Assembly: GCF_001368915.1 (NCBI RefSeq)
Contig: NZ_CSTE01000002.1
Span: 30,558 to 94,557 of the forward strand
Direction: 5' to 3'
Origin: Haloferax massiliensis
GTDB lineage: Archaea; Halobacteriota; Halobacteria; Halobacteriales; Haloferacaceae
DNA length: 64,000 bases
This document shows, piece by piece, positions 17,772-25,607 of the stretch. Under the pieces are notes generated by a model. It had not been told where the DNA came from, ran no database searches, and saw nothing but the letters and a program-made list of their open reading frames with translations. Every line of letters starts with the position of its first letter. The stretch's first letter is position 1. The translations under genes were made by a program, and so were the position numbers.

Positions 17772-18734
17772 ATGGTTCGGGTCTCGACCGGCGCGCGCAT
17801 CCACTTCGGCTTCCTCAATCTGAGCCTCGCCCGCGACCGCCTCTACGGCGGCGTCGGCGTCGCGCTCGACGAGCCGCGGGTGGTCGTCGCCGCCGAGCCC
17901 GCGGCCGACGTTCGGTGTCGGCATCCCGCCGCCCGCGAGTACGCCGAGCGCGCGGTCGAACTCCTCGGCGTCGAGGGCGTCGACGTGTCGGTCGAGCGCT
18001 CCCTGCCGCGACACGCCGGCCTCGGGAGCGGGACACAGCTCGCGCTCGCGGTGTTGCGGGCGGTCGCGGCCGCCACCGACCGCGAGGCCGACGTGCGCCG
18101 CCTCGCCCCCGAGATGGGTCGCGGCGGCCGCTCCGGCGTCGGGGTCGCCACGTTCGAAGCCGGCGGGGCCGTCCTCGACGCGGGCCACCCGACCGCGCGC
18201 TTCACCACCGACCGCCCGGAAGACGGCTCGTGGTCGGTGCCGGCGGTCGCCGCCCGACACGAGATACCCGACCGCTGGCGGTTCCTGCTCGTCGTGCCCG
18301 ACGCCGACCCCGGCCGCAACGGCGCGGCCGAGGAGTCGAGCATGCGCTCCGTCGTCGAGCGCGCGGACGCGCAGACCGGCGACCGAATCGCCGGTATCGT
18401 CACGCGCCGGCTCCTCCCGGCGCTCGCCGAGGGGTCCGCCGAGCGCTTCGGCGAGGCCGTCGAGTCCGTCGGCCGGCTCAACGGGACGTGGTACGCCGAC
18501 GAGCAGGGCGGCGTCTACCGGCCGCCGGTCGGCGCGCTCGTCTCGTCGCTGTCGGAGTCGCCCGTCGTCTACGGCGCGGGCCAGTCGTCGTGGGGGCCGA
18601 CCGTCTACGGCGTGACCGACGCCGACCACGTCGACGAAGCGGTCGAGGCGGGCCGGGCGGCGCTGGCCGCCGCCGATATCGACGGCACCGTCTCCGTCGC
18701 CCGCGGGCGGAACCGCGGCGCGCGCGTCGAGTGA
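17772..18734 (+). CDS. Beta-RFAP synthase-like GHMP-fold protein
   Basis: Resembles beta-ribofuranosylaminobenzene 5'-phosphate synthase, which in methanogens condenses PRPP with a para-hydroxybenzoate or aminobenzoate acceptor in methanopterin synthesis. It has 320 residues and is cytosolic. GHMP-superfamily features are the N-terminal STGARIHFGFLNL, the glycine/serine-rich loop LPRHAGLGSGTQLALAV near residue 78, RGGRSGVGVATF near 117, and a C-terminal GQSSWGPTVYG. The start follows MVRVSTGARIH; nine upstream codons are dismissed. It stands alone on the strand. In a haloarchaeon, which lacks methanogenesis, the product is uncertain; a pterin-like cofactor is possible. Confidence 0.82.
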   Translation: MVRVSTGARIHFGFLNLSLARDRLYGGVGVALDEPRVVVAAEPAADVRCRHPAAREYAERAVELLGVEGVDVSVERSLPRHAGLGSGTQLALAVLRAVAAATDREADVRRLAPEMGRGGRSGVGVATFEAGGAVLDAGHPTARFTTDRPEDGSWSVPAVAARHEIPDRWRFLLVVPDADPGRNGAAEESSMRSVVERADAQTGDRIAGIVTRRLLPALAEGSAERFGEAVESVGRLNGTWYADEQGGVYRPPVGALVSSLSESPVVYGAGQSSWGPTVYGVTDADHVDEAVEAGRAALAAADIDGTVSVARGRNRGARVE

Positions 18735-18849
18735 ATGCGGGTGTGAGCGAACGGGTGTGAGCGTCGCGGGGCGGGTGGGAGATGGCGACCGCGACGGCCC
18801 CACCGCGCTCCCCGAAACGCCTAACCGACGCGGCCGAGTCGGATGCGGT

Positions 18850-19686
18850 ATGTCTCAGATCCCCTTCGGCGTCCCCCGCCTCGACAGCATCATCGGCGGC
18901 GGCGCACCCCCGGGGAACGTCGTGCTCCTCGCGGGCGAGTCCGGCGCGGGCGCTCGGGAGTTCCTCTACACGAGCGCGACGATGAACGCCCTCTCGCACA
19001 CCGACGAGGAGCTGTTCGACCTCCACTACGGCTCGCTCGCGGACACCGCGACGCCGCCGCCGGAGATTCACTACGTCTCGTTTACCGGCGGCGAGGAGTA
19101 CCTGCGCCGCGAGATGGGCTACACGATGGACGACGAGGTCGTCGAGTCCGCGGTCGAACACATCGAGTTCCACGACCTCTCGCCGGAGTACTTCCAGCTC
19201 AGCCCGATTCCGCGCGAGTGGTACCTCGGCCAGCCGACGAGGTTAGAGGACCTCGGCCACCGACACAACCGCGACTCCGTGTTGGGCGCGCTGGGAAGCA
19301 CCCTGAGCGAACACGCCTCCGGTAACCTCGTCCTCATCGACTCCCTGACCGACCTCGTGGCCAGCCAGTCCGACGAGGTGACGTGGTCGGACATCGCGAT
19401 GGTCATCAAGGGGCTGGAGAAGGCCTCCTACCAGTGGGGCGGGCTCATCCTCGTGCTCGCGAGCACCGAGGCGCTCTCGAAGACCGAACTCGGCGTCCTC
19501 AAGGGCGCGACCGGCGGAACGCTGCTTTTCGAGTGGGAGTCCGGCGGGTCGAAGCGCGCGCGGACGATGGTCGTCCAGGAGTTCCGCGGCGTGCTCGCCC
19601 GACTGGAGAGCGAGAACATCGTGCAGTTCGAGACCGAAATCAACGAGAGCGGCCTCGACGTGAGCGACGTGCGGAAGATTCGCTGA
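18850..19686 (+). CDS. KaiC/RAD55-like RecA-superfamily protein with degenerate Walker A
   Basis: A 278-residue RecA-fold protein of the KaiC/GvpD/RAD55 group. It opens FGVPRLDSIIGGGAPPGNVVLLAGESG, as in KaiC, but the P-loop reads GESGAGARE (residues 29-37), with Ala-Arg where Lys-Thr/Ser is required. Walker B NLVLIDSL (159-166) keeps its Asp. A C-terminal segment TMVVQEFRGVLARLE is KaiC-like. ATP hydrolysis is therefore doubtful; a structural or nucleotide-sensing role is more likely. The start at 18850 is chosen because the 31 upstream codons are compositionally unlike protein. Two Cys-knuckle proteins and TFS follow on the same strand. Confidence 0.83.
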   Translation: MSQIPFGVPRLDSIIGGGAPPGNVVLLAGESGAGAREFLYTSATMNALSHTDEELFDLHYGSLADTATPPPEIHYVSFTGGEEYLRREMGYTMDDEVVESAVEHIEFHDLSPEYFQLSPIPREWYLGQPTRLEDLGHRHNRDSVLGALGSTLSEHASGNLVLIDSLTDLVASQSDEVTWSDIAMVIKGLEKASYQWGGLILVLASTEALSKTELGVLKGATGGTLLFEWESGGSKRARTMVVQEFRGVLARLESENIVQFETEINESGLDVSDVRKIR

Positions 19687-19735
19687 GCGAACCGGCTCGG
19701 CGGTCGTGCGACGGCGCGTCGGACTCGGGGATAGT

Positions 19736-19742
19736 TCTTAAG
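19736..19742 (+). promoter_or_regulatory. TATA element for the coiled-coil zinc-finger gene
   Basis: TCTTAAG centred 29 bp before the ATG at 19768, indicating an independent leaderless transcript. Confidence 0.45.
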
Positions 19743-19767
19743 GCCACGCGGACAAACTGGCACGAAG

Positions 19768-20709
19768 ATGCAAGGGGAAGACGGGGCGTCGCTCCCAGAC
19801 GACCTCCGAACGTGGGTCGAGGCGCGCGCCGACGAGGAGGGCGTCGACCCGGAGACGGTGCTCGCGCGGGCGCTCGGGACCTACAGGCTCGCCGTGAGCG
19901 ACGCGGGCGAATCGCTCGACGACGCGGACGCGGTACCGGGCCGGCTCGACGGCGTCGAAGAACGCGTCGTGGAACTCGAAGGCGAACTGGACGAGAAGTT
20001 AGCCGACGTGCGGACGCGCGTCGTCCAGGTCAAACGCGAGGCCGACGAGAAAGCGCCGCGCGACCACGCACACCCCGAGTTGGACGGCGAACTCGACCGG
20101 CTGGCCGACGACGTGCACGCGGTTCGCAACCGCGTGGCCGACCTCGACGACCGACTCGACGCCGGCTTCGAGAACTTCGAGGAGATTCTCAGCTACCTCG
20201 ACGAGACGACGGCGACGCTCGACGAGAACCTCCGGACGGTCGCGCGGACGCTCCTCCACCTCCGCGGGCGGGTGGCGGACCTCGAAGCCGCCGACCTCGA
20301 ACGGACGGCGCTCGCCGAACTCCTCCGTTCGGCGAACGCGGCCGGCGAGAAGAAAGCGCGATGTGAGGAGTGCGACGCGACCGTCCACCTCGACCTGCTC
20401 GCCGAGCCTCGCTGTCCGTCGTGTCGGACTCCCTTCCGCGAACTGTCGTCGTCGCCCGGGTTCTTCGGGTCGGCGACGCTCCACACCGGCCGGCTCCCCG
20501 CGCTGGAGGCGGCCGACTCGTCCGGCGCGACCGACGAGGTCGAAGACCTGCTCGACGAGGCCATCGCCGACGAGCGGGACGCCGACGCCGATTCGGACGC
20601 GGACGACGATTCCAGCGACGAGCGCGACCAGCCCCCCGCCGCCCGGGAGGAGGAGTCGACCCAGCGGGGTGCCGGTACCGCGGCGGGGAGCGAACACGGC
20701 GGCGACTGA
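19768..20709 (+). CDS. Coiled-coil protein with C4 zinc ribbon
   Basis: A 313-residue acidic haloarchaeal protein. Residues 1-45 form a small helical, ribbon-helix-helix-like domain (LPDDLRTWVEARADEEG). Residues ~60-185 are heptad-rich coiled coil, and ~198-222 form a zinc ribbon (CEECDATVHLDLLAEPRCPSC). A disordered Asp/Glu/Ser-rich tail follows. There is no signal or convincing TM segment. The layout suggests a DNA- or nucleoid-associated scaffold, which is inference. It lies 81 bp after the KaiC-like gene with its own TATA, and 15 bp before the next gene, with which it is probably co-transcribed. Confidence 0.8.
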   Translation: MQGEDGASLPDDLRTWVEARADEEGVDPETVLARALGTYRLAVSDAGESLDDADAVPGRLDGVEERVVELEGELDEKLADVRTRVVQVKREADEKAPRDHAHPELDGELDRLADDVHAVRNRVADLDDRLDAGFENFEEILSYLDETTATLDENLRTVARTLLHLRGRVADLEAADLERTALAELLRSANAAGEKKARCEECDATVHLDLLAEPRCPSCRTPFRELSSSPGFFGSATLHTGRLPALEAADSSGATDEVEDLLDEAIADERDADADSDADDDSSDERDQPPAAREEESTQRGAGTAAGSEHGGD

Positions 20710-20724
20710 GAGCCCACGAAGACG

Positions 20725-21273
20725 ATGACCGACGACAACGACCCCACGGACGACGCGGCGAGAGACGACCCGTATACCTTCGGCGACCGCGGTGAACGGC
20801 CCGAGCGCGACGACCCGACGGACGGCGCGTCCGACGCCGAAAACACCCCGGAAGCGGACCGCGGCGGACGCAACGGCGACGCCGATTCGGCCCCGCTTTC
20901 GGACCTCGCGGGGCGCGTGGCCGAGCGCCGCAACCGCTCGCGCGTCACCGACCAGCGCGACGACGTGACCGAACTCTTCGAGTCGGTCGAGGTCGGCGAC
21001 CTCGACCGCGACGACGTGTGGACCTCGCTCGTCGAGGGCGGCGACGACGCGGAGGCCGAGACCGTCGGCGTCGGTGCCGAGGCCACCCCGGTCGACGCCA
21101 CCGAGAGCGTTTCGGACCACGTCGTCCCCAAAGCCGAGTTCTGCCAGCGCTGCGAGCACTTCGGCGAACCCCCGGAACTCGCGTGCCACCACGAGGGGAC
21201 GGCCATCGTCGAACTCGAAGACAGCGACCGCTTCCGGGTGCGGAACTGCCCGATGGTCGAGCGAGACGACTGA
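20725..21273 (+). CDS. Acidic haloarchaeal protein with C-terminal Cys cluster
   Basis: A 182-residue protein. The first ~60 residues are disordered and Asp/Gly/Arg-rich. The middle carries VTELFESVEVGDLDRDDVWTSL, a short helical motif. The last ~45 residues contain four Cys (FCQRCEHF, LACHHEG, RNCPM) plus His, a likely zinc- or iron-binding module. The function is not recognised. It begins 15 bp after the coiled-coil zinc-ribbon gene and ends 47 bp before TFS, so the three may be expressed together. Confidence 0.75.
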   Translation: MTDDNDPTDDAARDDPYTFGDRGERPERDDPTDGASDAENTPEADRGGRNGDADSAPLSDLAGRVAERRNRSRVTDQRDDVTELFESVEVGDLDRDDVWTSLVEGGDDAEAETVGVGAEATPVDATESVSDHVVPKAEFCQRCEHFGEPPELACHHEGTAIVELEDSDRFRVRNCPMVERDD

Positions 21274-21320
21274 CGCCGCGGAGTGACAGCTTCTTTGCCC
21301 TCGGTCCGCTACCGGCGGGT

Positions 21321-21650
21321 ATGCAGTTCTGCGACGAGTGCGGTTCGATGATGGTGAGCCAGAACGGCGCGATGACCTGCACGAACGACGACTGCGGGGG
21401 GACCGCCGAGCGCGACGAGGAGCTCGCGGCGGAGTTCGTCTCCACCGAGGCGCAGTCGGGCGACGAACTCATCGAGACCGAAGAGGGCGCGGAGTTCGAG
21501 GGCAAGCCGACCGCGAAGGACGTTCACTGCGACGACTGCGGCCACACGAAAGCGTGGTACACCATCAAGCAGACCGGGTCGGCCGACGAACCACCGACGC
21601 GGTTCTTTAAATGTCAGGAATGTGGGTATCGGTGGCGAGAGTACAACTGA
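21321..21650 (+). CDS. tfs: Transcription factor S (TFS), RNA polymerase cleavage factor
   Basis: Archaeal TFIIS-like factor that stimulates RNA cleavage by backtracked RNA polymerase. The 109 residues include an N-terminal RpoM-type zinc ribbon (CDECGSMM ... CTNDDC) and a C-terminal TFIIS zinc ribbon (CDDCGHTKAWY ... CQECGYRWREY). The C-terminal ribbon usually carries an Asp-Glu catalytic pair at the hairpin; here the tip is TIKQTGSADEPPTRFFKC, with the Asp-Glu present. Full length for the family. The leader is short with only a weak T-rich TATA candidate, so it may share a message with the genes upstream. Confidence 0.94.
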   Translation: MQFCDECGSMMVSQNGAMTCTNDDCGGTAERDEELAAEFVSTEAQSGDELIETEEGAEFEGKPTAKDVHCDDCGHTKAWYTIKQTGSADEPPTRFFKCQECGYRWREYN

Positions 21651-21704
21651 AAGACTGACTGTCCCTCTGTCTTAACGCTCACGCACCAAGTCCCGAGAGC
21701 CGAA

Positions 21705-22790
21705 TCACCCCTCACCCAACTCCGCGGCCGTCACCGCCCCCGGCCCGTCCTCAACTTCCTCTTCGGCATCGCTCGCGAGCGCGTAGCCGTAGGGAACGAG
21801 CAACAGGCTCCCGAACCAGCCGACGACGAGGCCGAGCGCGCCGAAAATCGTCCCGACGAGGCCGATTGCGACGGCGTCGGCCGCGACGACGACCGCGACG
21901 AGCGCGACGCTCCAGCCGACGAGCGACTTCCACGACCCGCGGCGGATGCAGAAGCCGGCGAACAGGCCGAAGGCGGTCACGACGCCGATACCGGGGATGA
22001 GGACGTAGCGCATGCCGAGCGACCCGGTGTTGGTGAGCGTCGTCGCCAGCCACATGGCGACGAGCGTGCCGGGAACGACCAGTACGGCGGTTCGGCGGTC
22101 CAGCGGGCGGGCGCGTCGGTGAATCCGGAACGCACCGAGGAGGCCGAGACCCGCGACGGTGTACGCCCAGCCGATGGGGTTGAACAGGAACCCGCCGATA
22201 ATGGCGAGGAAGCTCCCCAGAATCTCGCCCTCGTTCGCCGGGTGGACGAGGTAGTGCGCGTCGTCGCGCTCGTAGAGCCCCGGCATGACGAACGTACTGT
22301 TGGTGACGGTGCCGCCGTCGATGGCCTCGCGGACGTCGGCGCTGGCGTTCGAGGCGGGCGTCGAAACCGCGGCGGAAACGGTCTCCCAGTCGGTCGGGTC
22401 GAGTTCGATGGTCGCGTGAACCGGGTCGCCAGAGACGTTCAGCGAGAGGCGGTAGTACCGGCCGTCGTAAGCGGCGAACTCGGCGTCTTCGTTCACGTCC
22501 GAGAGGGTCATGTACGCCTCGGGTTCGATGTCGCCGTCGTACCGGCCGGTGCGGGCGGCGGTGGCGACCGGTTCGCGGAGTTGCGGCGTCTCGTTTACCG
22601 TCTCGTCGAGGTTGACCACGTCGGGGTCGTAGTGGGCGACGAGGCCGGGCGGCGAGTCGGCGGTCACCGGGTCGGCTTCGTACGTCGATTCGAGCGACGA
22701 GGTGGAGGTTGCGACGGCGAACGACTGGCTCAACGCGACGCCGACGAGGAGGAGGGCGACGACGGCGGCGAGTCGTTTGCGGGGGACCAT
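21705..22790 (-). CDS. Membrane protein with large external domain
   Basis: A 361-residue haloarchaeal protein of unknown function. An N-terminal hydrophobic signal or anchor (residues ~7-28) is followed by an external domain to ~205 carrying several Asn-X-Ser/Thr sites (NVSG, NASA, NSTF). About five TM helices then fill the C-terminal half, and a short acidic cytoplasmic tail ends ELGEG. The ATG at 22790 starts MVPRKRLAAVVALLLV, a standard signal-anchor; the frame's upstream extension covers the neighbouring hydrolase antisense and is dismissed. It may form an operon with the hydrolase 122 bp upstream on the same strand. Confidence 0.78.
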   Translation of the reverse strand: MVPRKRLAAVVALLLVGVALSQSFAVATSTSSLESTYEADPVTADSPPGLVAHYDPDVVNLDETVNETPQLREPVATAARTGRYDGDIEPEAYMTLSDVNEDAEFAAYDGRYYRLSLNVSGDPVHATIELDPTDWETVSAAVSTPASNASADVREAIDGGTVTNSTFVMPGLYERDDAHYLVHPANEGEILGSFLAIIGGFLFNPIGWAYTVAGLGLLGAFRIHRRARPLDRRTAVLVVPGTLVAMWLATTLTNTGSLGMRYVLIPGIGVVTAFGLFAGFCIRRGSWKSLVGWSVALVAVVVAADAVAIGLVGTIFGALGLVVGWFGSLLLVPYGYALASDAEEEVEDGPGAVTAAELGEG

Positions 22791-22912
22791 ACGCCCGGTT
22801 TCGGAGCCGAGCCAAAAGTGTCGTTCGGTCGAACGGTCGCGGTCGGTGCGTCTCGCGTCATTTCGGCGCGGGTCGATGGCGTCGGAGGCGACCCCGTCGC
22901 TCGTCTCCGCTC

Positions 22913-23542
22913 TCACTCGACGCCGAGGTTCGCGAGGAGGAAGTCGGCGACGGCGGCCGCGACCTTCTCCTCTTGGCCGATGAAGAAGTGGTCGGCCGCG
23001 AACTCGACGACGGGTTGGCGGTACTCGCGGGCGCGCTCGACGACGGGTTCCCAGTCGGCGACGTCGTCGCGGGTGCCGTAGACGACCTGCACGGGCACGG
23101 GGACGCGGTCGAAGGCGGCGGCCGCGTCGAGGTCGGCGGCGAGTCGCGCGGCGCGGCCGGGCGCGGAGACGGCGTCGACGTCCGCGCCCTCGGCGGCCGC
23201 GAGGAGCGCCATCGCGCCGCCGAACGAGAAGCCGAACAGGCCCACGCGGTCGTAGCGTTCCGCGGCCCACTCGACCGCCCGGAGGGTGTCGGCGCGCTCG
23301 CCGTAGCCGTCGTCCCACGGGCCGTAATCGAATCGGAGACAGTCGACGCCGCGGGCGGTGAGCGCGTCGCTGACGGCGACGAGACGGGCGTCGCCGCGGT
23401 GGCCTTGGTGTTGCGGATGGGGCGGACAGGCGACGACGACCGCATCGGGTCGGGCCGCCGCGTCGTCGCTGGCGTCCCCGCGGGCGCGGTCGAGGGTCGC
23501 TCGCACGTCGCGCCCCCCGGGGACGAGAATCGTCTCGGTCAT
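22913..23542 (-). CDS. Alpha/beta hydrolase, dienelactone-hydrolase-like
   Basis: Small serine hydrolase of 209 residues, cytosolic. The nucleophile elbow GFSFGG sits near residue 105, the acid in YGTRDDVADWE near 165, and the His in FAADHFFIG near 188, giving a complete triad. An early HPQHQGHRGD segment replaces the usual HGGGG oxyanion region. Haloarchaeal homologues are annotated only generically; substrate unknown. The start is fixed by a TATA 26 bp upstream that also serves PspA on the other strand. The divergent pairing with a membrane-stress gene hints at envelope or lipid stress, as inference. Confidence 0.85.
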   Translation of the reverse strand: MTETILVPGGRDVRATLDRARGDASDDAAARPDAVVVACPPHPQHQGHRGDARLVAVSDALTARGVDCLRFDYGPWDDGYGERADTLRAVEWAAERYDRVGLFGFSFGGAMALLAAAEGADVDAVSAPGRAARLAADLDAAAAFDRVPVPVQVVYGTRDDVADWEPVVERAREYRQPVVEFAADHFFIGQEEKVAAAVADFLLANLGVE

Positions 23543-23565
23543 AGAGACAGGTTGCGCTGGTGAGG

Positions 23566-23571
23566 TTTTAA
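23566..23571. promoter_or_regulatory. Shared bidirectional TATA element, hydrolase / pspA
   Basis: TTTTAA lies 26 bp from the hydrolase ATG (23542) on one side and 28-29 bp from the pspA ATG (23597) on the other. It reads as a TATA box in both directions, and no other AT-rich hexamer exists in the 54-bp spacer. Confidence 0.55.
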
Positions 23572-23596
23572 GCCGAACGTCGCGTAGTAATTGGGT

Positions 23597-24433
23597 ATGG
23601 GAATTCTCTCTCGCACGTCGTACGTCATCCGGTCGAAGATAAACGCCCTCCTCAACCGTGCGGAGGACCCGACGGAGACGCTCGACTACTCCTACGAGAA
23701 GATGCGCGACGAGCTACAGCAGGTCAAGCAGGGCATCGCCGACCTGACCACCCAGAAGAAGCGACTGGAGATACAGAAGCGCCGCCTCGAAGAGAACGTC
23801 GAAAAGCACAACGACCAGGCCCGCGAGGCGGTCCAGCAGGACCGCGAGGACCTCGCCCGCAAGGCGCTCGAAAAGAAGCAGGCCAAGATGAGCCAAATCG
23901 AGGAGTTGGAGACGCAGATCGCCAGCCTGCAGGAGACGCAGGACCAACTCGTCAACAAGAAGGACGAACTCCAGAGCCGCATCGAGGAGTTCCGCACGAA
24001 AAAGGAGACGATGAAGGCCCGCTACGAGGCCGCCGAGGCGTCGAGCCGCGTCTCCGAGGCGATGACCGGCGTCGGCGACGAGATGGCCGACGTGGGGCGC
24101 GCGCTCGAACGCGCCGAGGAGCAGACCGACGAGATGGAGGCCCGCTCGGCCGCGATGGACGAGCTCATGGACTCCGGCGCGTTCGACGACGCGCTGTCGG
24201 ACAAGGACTCCATCGAGCGCGAGCTCGAAGCCGGTCGCTCCAGCGCCGAGGTCGACACCGAACTGGAGACGCTCAAAGCCGAGATGGGCAAGTCGTCCGG
24301 GTCGTCGGACGCCGAAGGCGAGAGCGCGGCCGACGCCGACGTGGACGTCGAGACCGAGGTCGCAGACGAGGAGGTCGAGGCCGAACTGGAGGAGCTGAAG
24401 AACGAAGAGGAATCGTCGTCGTCGTCGTCGTAA
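23597..24433 (+). CDS. pspA: PspA/IM30 (Vipp1) family membrane-stress protein
   Basis: Peripheral membrane protein that polymerises into ESCRT-III-like rods or rings and protects the membrane. The 278 residues begin with the amphipathic helix GILSRTSYVIRSKINALLNRAEDP. Long uninterrupted coiled coil follows (~25-190), then a flexible acidic tail ending in a Ser run. The AEDPTETLDYSYEKM motif is the canonical PspA/IM30 signature. The ATG at 23597 is preferred to the TTG two codons upstream, given the TATA spacing. Divergent from an alpha/beta hydrolase with a shared promoter element. Confidence 0.92.
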   Translation: MGILSRTSYVIRSKINALLNRAEDPTETLDYSYEKMRDELQQVKQGIADLTTQKKRLEIQKRRLEENVEKHNDQAREAVQQDREDLARKALEKKQAKMSQIEELETQIASLQETQDQLVNKKDELQSRIEEFRTKKETMKARYEAAEASSRVSEAMTGVGDEMADVGRALERAEEQTDEMEARSAAMDELMDSGAFDDALSDKDSIERELEAGRSSAEVDTELETLKAEMGKSSGSSDAEGESAADADVDVETEVADEEVEAELEELKNEEESSSSSS

Positions 24434-24488
24434 GCCGTCACCGTCGCCGGCCGCCACATCCTTCCGCGTCGACGCCGAACCGAATCGC

Positions 24489-25574
24489 ATGCGGAACGAG
24501 AGCGGTGGGTCGTCGGGCGAGCCGAGCGACACGATGAGGGAACGCGGGCGGGCGAGCCGCCTGAAACTCTACCTCTATCTGCGTGCGGACCGACGACTCG
24601 TCGCCACCATCCCACTCGCCCTCCTGTTCGTCAGTATCGTCGTGTTCGGCGTTCTCGACCCGAACCCCCTCGCCGAGTCCGTCTCCTCCAAAGACCCCGT
24701 CGAGACGCTCGGACAGGGGCTCCTCACGGCCATCGTCACGGGGGTCACGCTCGTCGTCACCATCAACCAACTCGTCCTCTCGCGCGAACTCGGGCCGCTC
24801 GGCGACCAGCGCGACCGGATGGAGGGCGCACTGGCGTTCCGAGACGACGTGGCAGAACTGCTCGACGCGCCGGTGGCCCCGCCCGAGCCGTCGGCGTTCC
24901 TCCGGGCGCTCGCCTCCGGTATCGGCAACCGCGCCCGAGCCGTCTCCGACGCCGTGGACGCGTCCACCGACGGGAACTCGGCCGAGGAGGCCGACGTGTC
25001 GAACGACGACACACAGACGCGCGTCAGCGAGTTCGCGGGCGAGGTCGCACAGAACGCCGACGGCGTCGCCGACAGACTCGACGGCCGGCAGTTCGGGACG
25101 TTCGAGGTGCTGTCGGCGGCGCTCGACCTCAACTACTCGTGGAAGATTTACCAGGCGCGACGCCTCATGGAGTCCGGGGGCGACGAACTCTCCGACGAGA
25201 CGCAACGCGCTCTCGCCGACCTCGTCGACTCGCTGGAGCGATTCGGCCCCGCCCGCGAGCACATCAAGACGCTGTACTTCCGGTGGGAGCTCGTCGACCT
25301 CTCGCGGGCGATGTTCTACACCGCCATCCCGGCGCTCGTGGCGAGCCTCTGCGCCGTCCTCTTTCTCGACAACCCGGGGAGCGTCCCCGGTGTCACCCTC
25401 GGCGTCGCCAACCTCCTGTGGGTCGTGGCGCTCATCACCGTCGTCTCGTTGACGCCCTTCGCGGTCCTCGGGTCGTACGTCCTCCGAATCGCCACGGTGG
25501 CCAAGCGGACGCTCTCTATCGGCCCGTTCGTCCTGCGCTCCGAGACGCGAGAAGACGACTTAGACTGGGAGTGA
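24489..25574 (+). CDS. Conserved haloarchaeal polytopic membrane protein
   Basis: A 361-residue membrane protein with TM pairs at both ends: ~38-56 and 75-95 near the N-terminus, then about three segments between ~275 and 340. A long soluble helical domain (~100-270) lies between them. The first 25 residues are Ser/Gly/Arg-rich; an in-frame ATG at 24534 (MRERGRAS) is an equally plausible start. No motif is recognised. It follows pspA by 55 bp on the same strand, so co-expression with the membrane-stress gene is possible. Confidence 0.78.
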   Translation: MRNESGGSSGEPSDTMRERGRASRLKLYLYLRADRRLVATIPLALLFVSIVVFGVLDPNPLAESVSSKDPVETLGQGLLTAIVTGVTLVVTINQLVLSRELGPLGDQRDRMEGALAFRDDVAELLDAPVAPPEPSAFLRALASGIGNRARAVSDAVDASTDGNSAEEADVSNDDTQTRVSEFAGEVAQNADGVADRLDGRQFGTFEVLSAALDLNYSWKIYQARRLMESGGDELSDETQRALADLVDSLERFGPAREHIKTLYFRWELVDLSRAMFYTAIPALVASLCAVLFLDNPGSVPGVTLGVANLLWVVALITVVSLTPFAVLGSYVLRIATVAKRTLSIGPFVLRSETREDDLDWE

Positions 25575-25607
25575 CCCGACGGCCGCGCGGCCGACGGTCG
25601 ACGCGTC

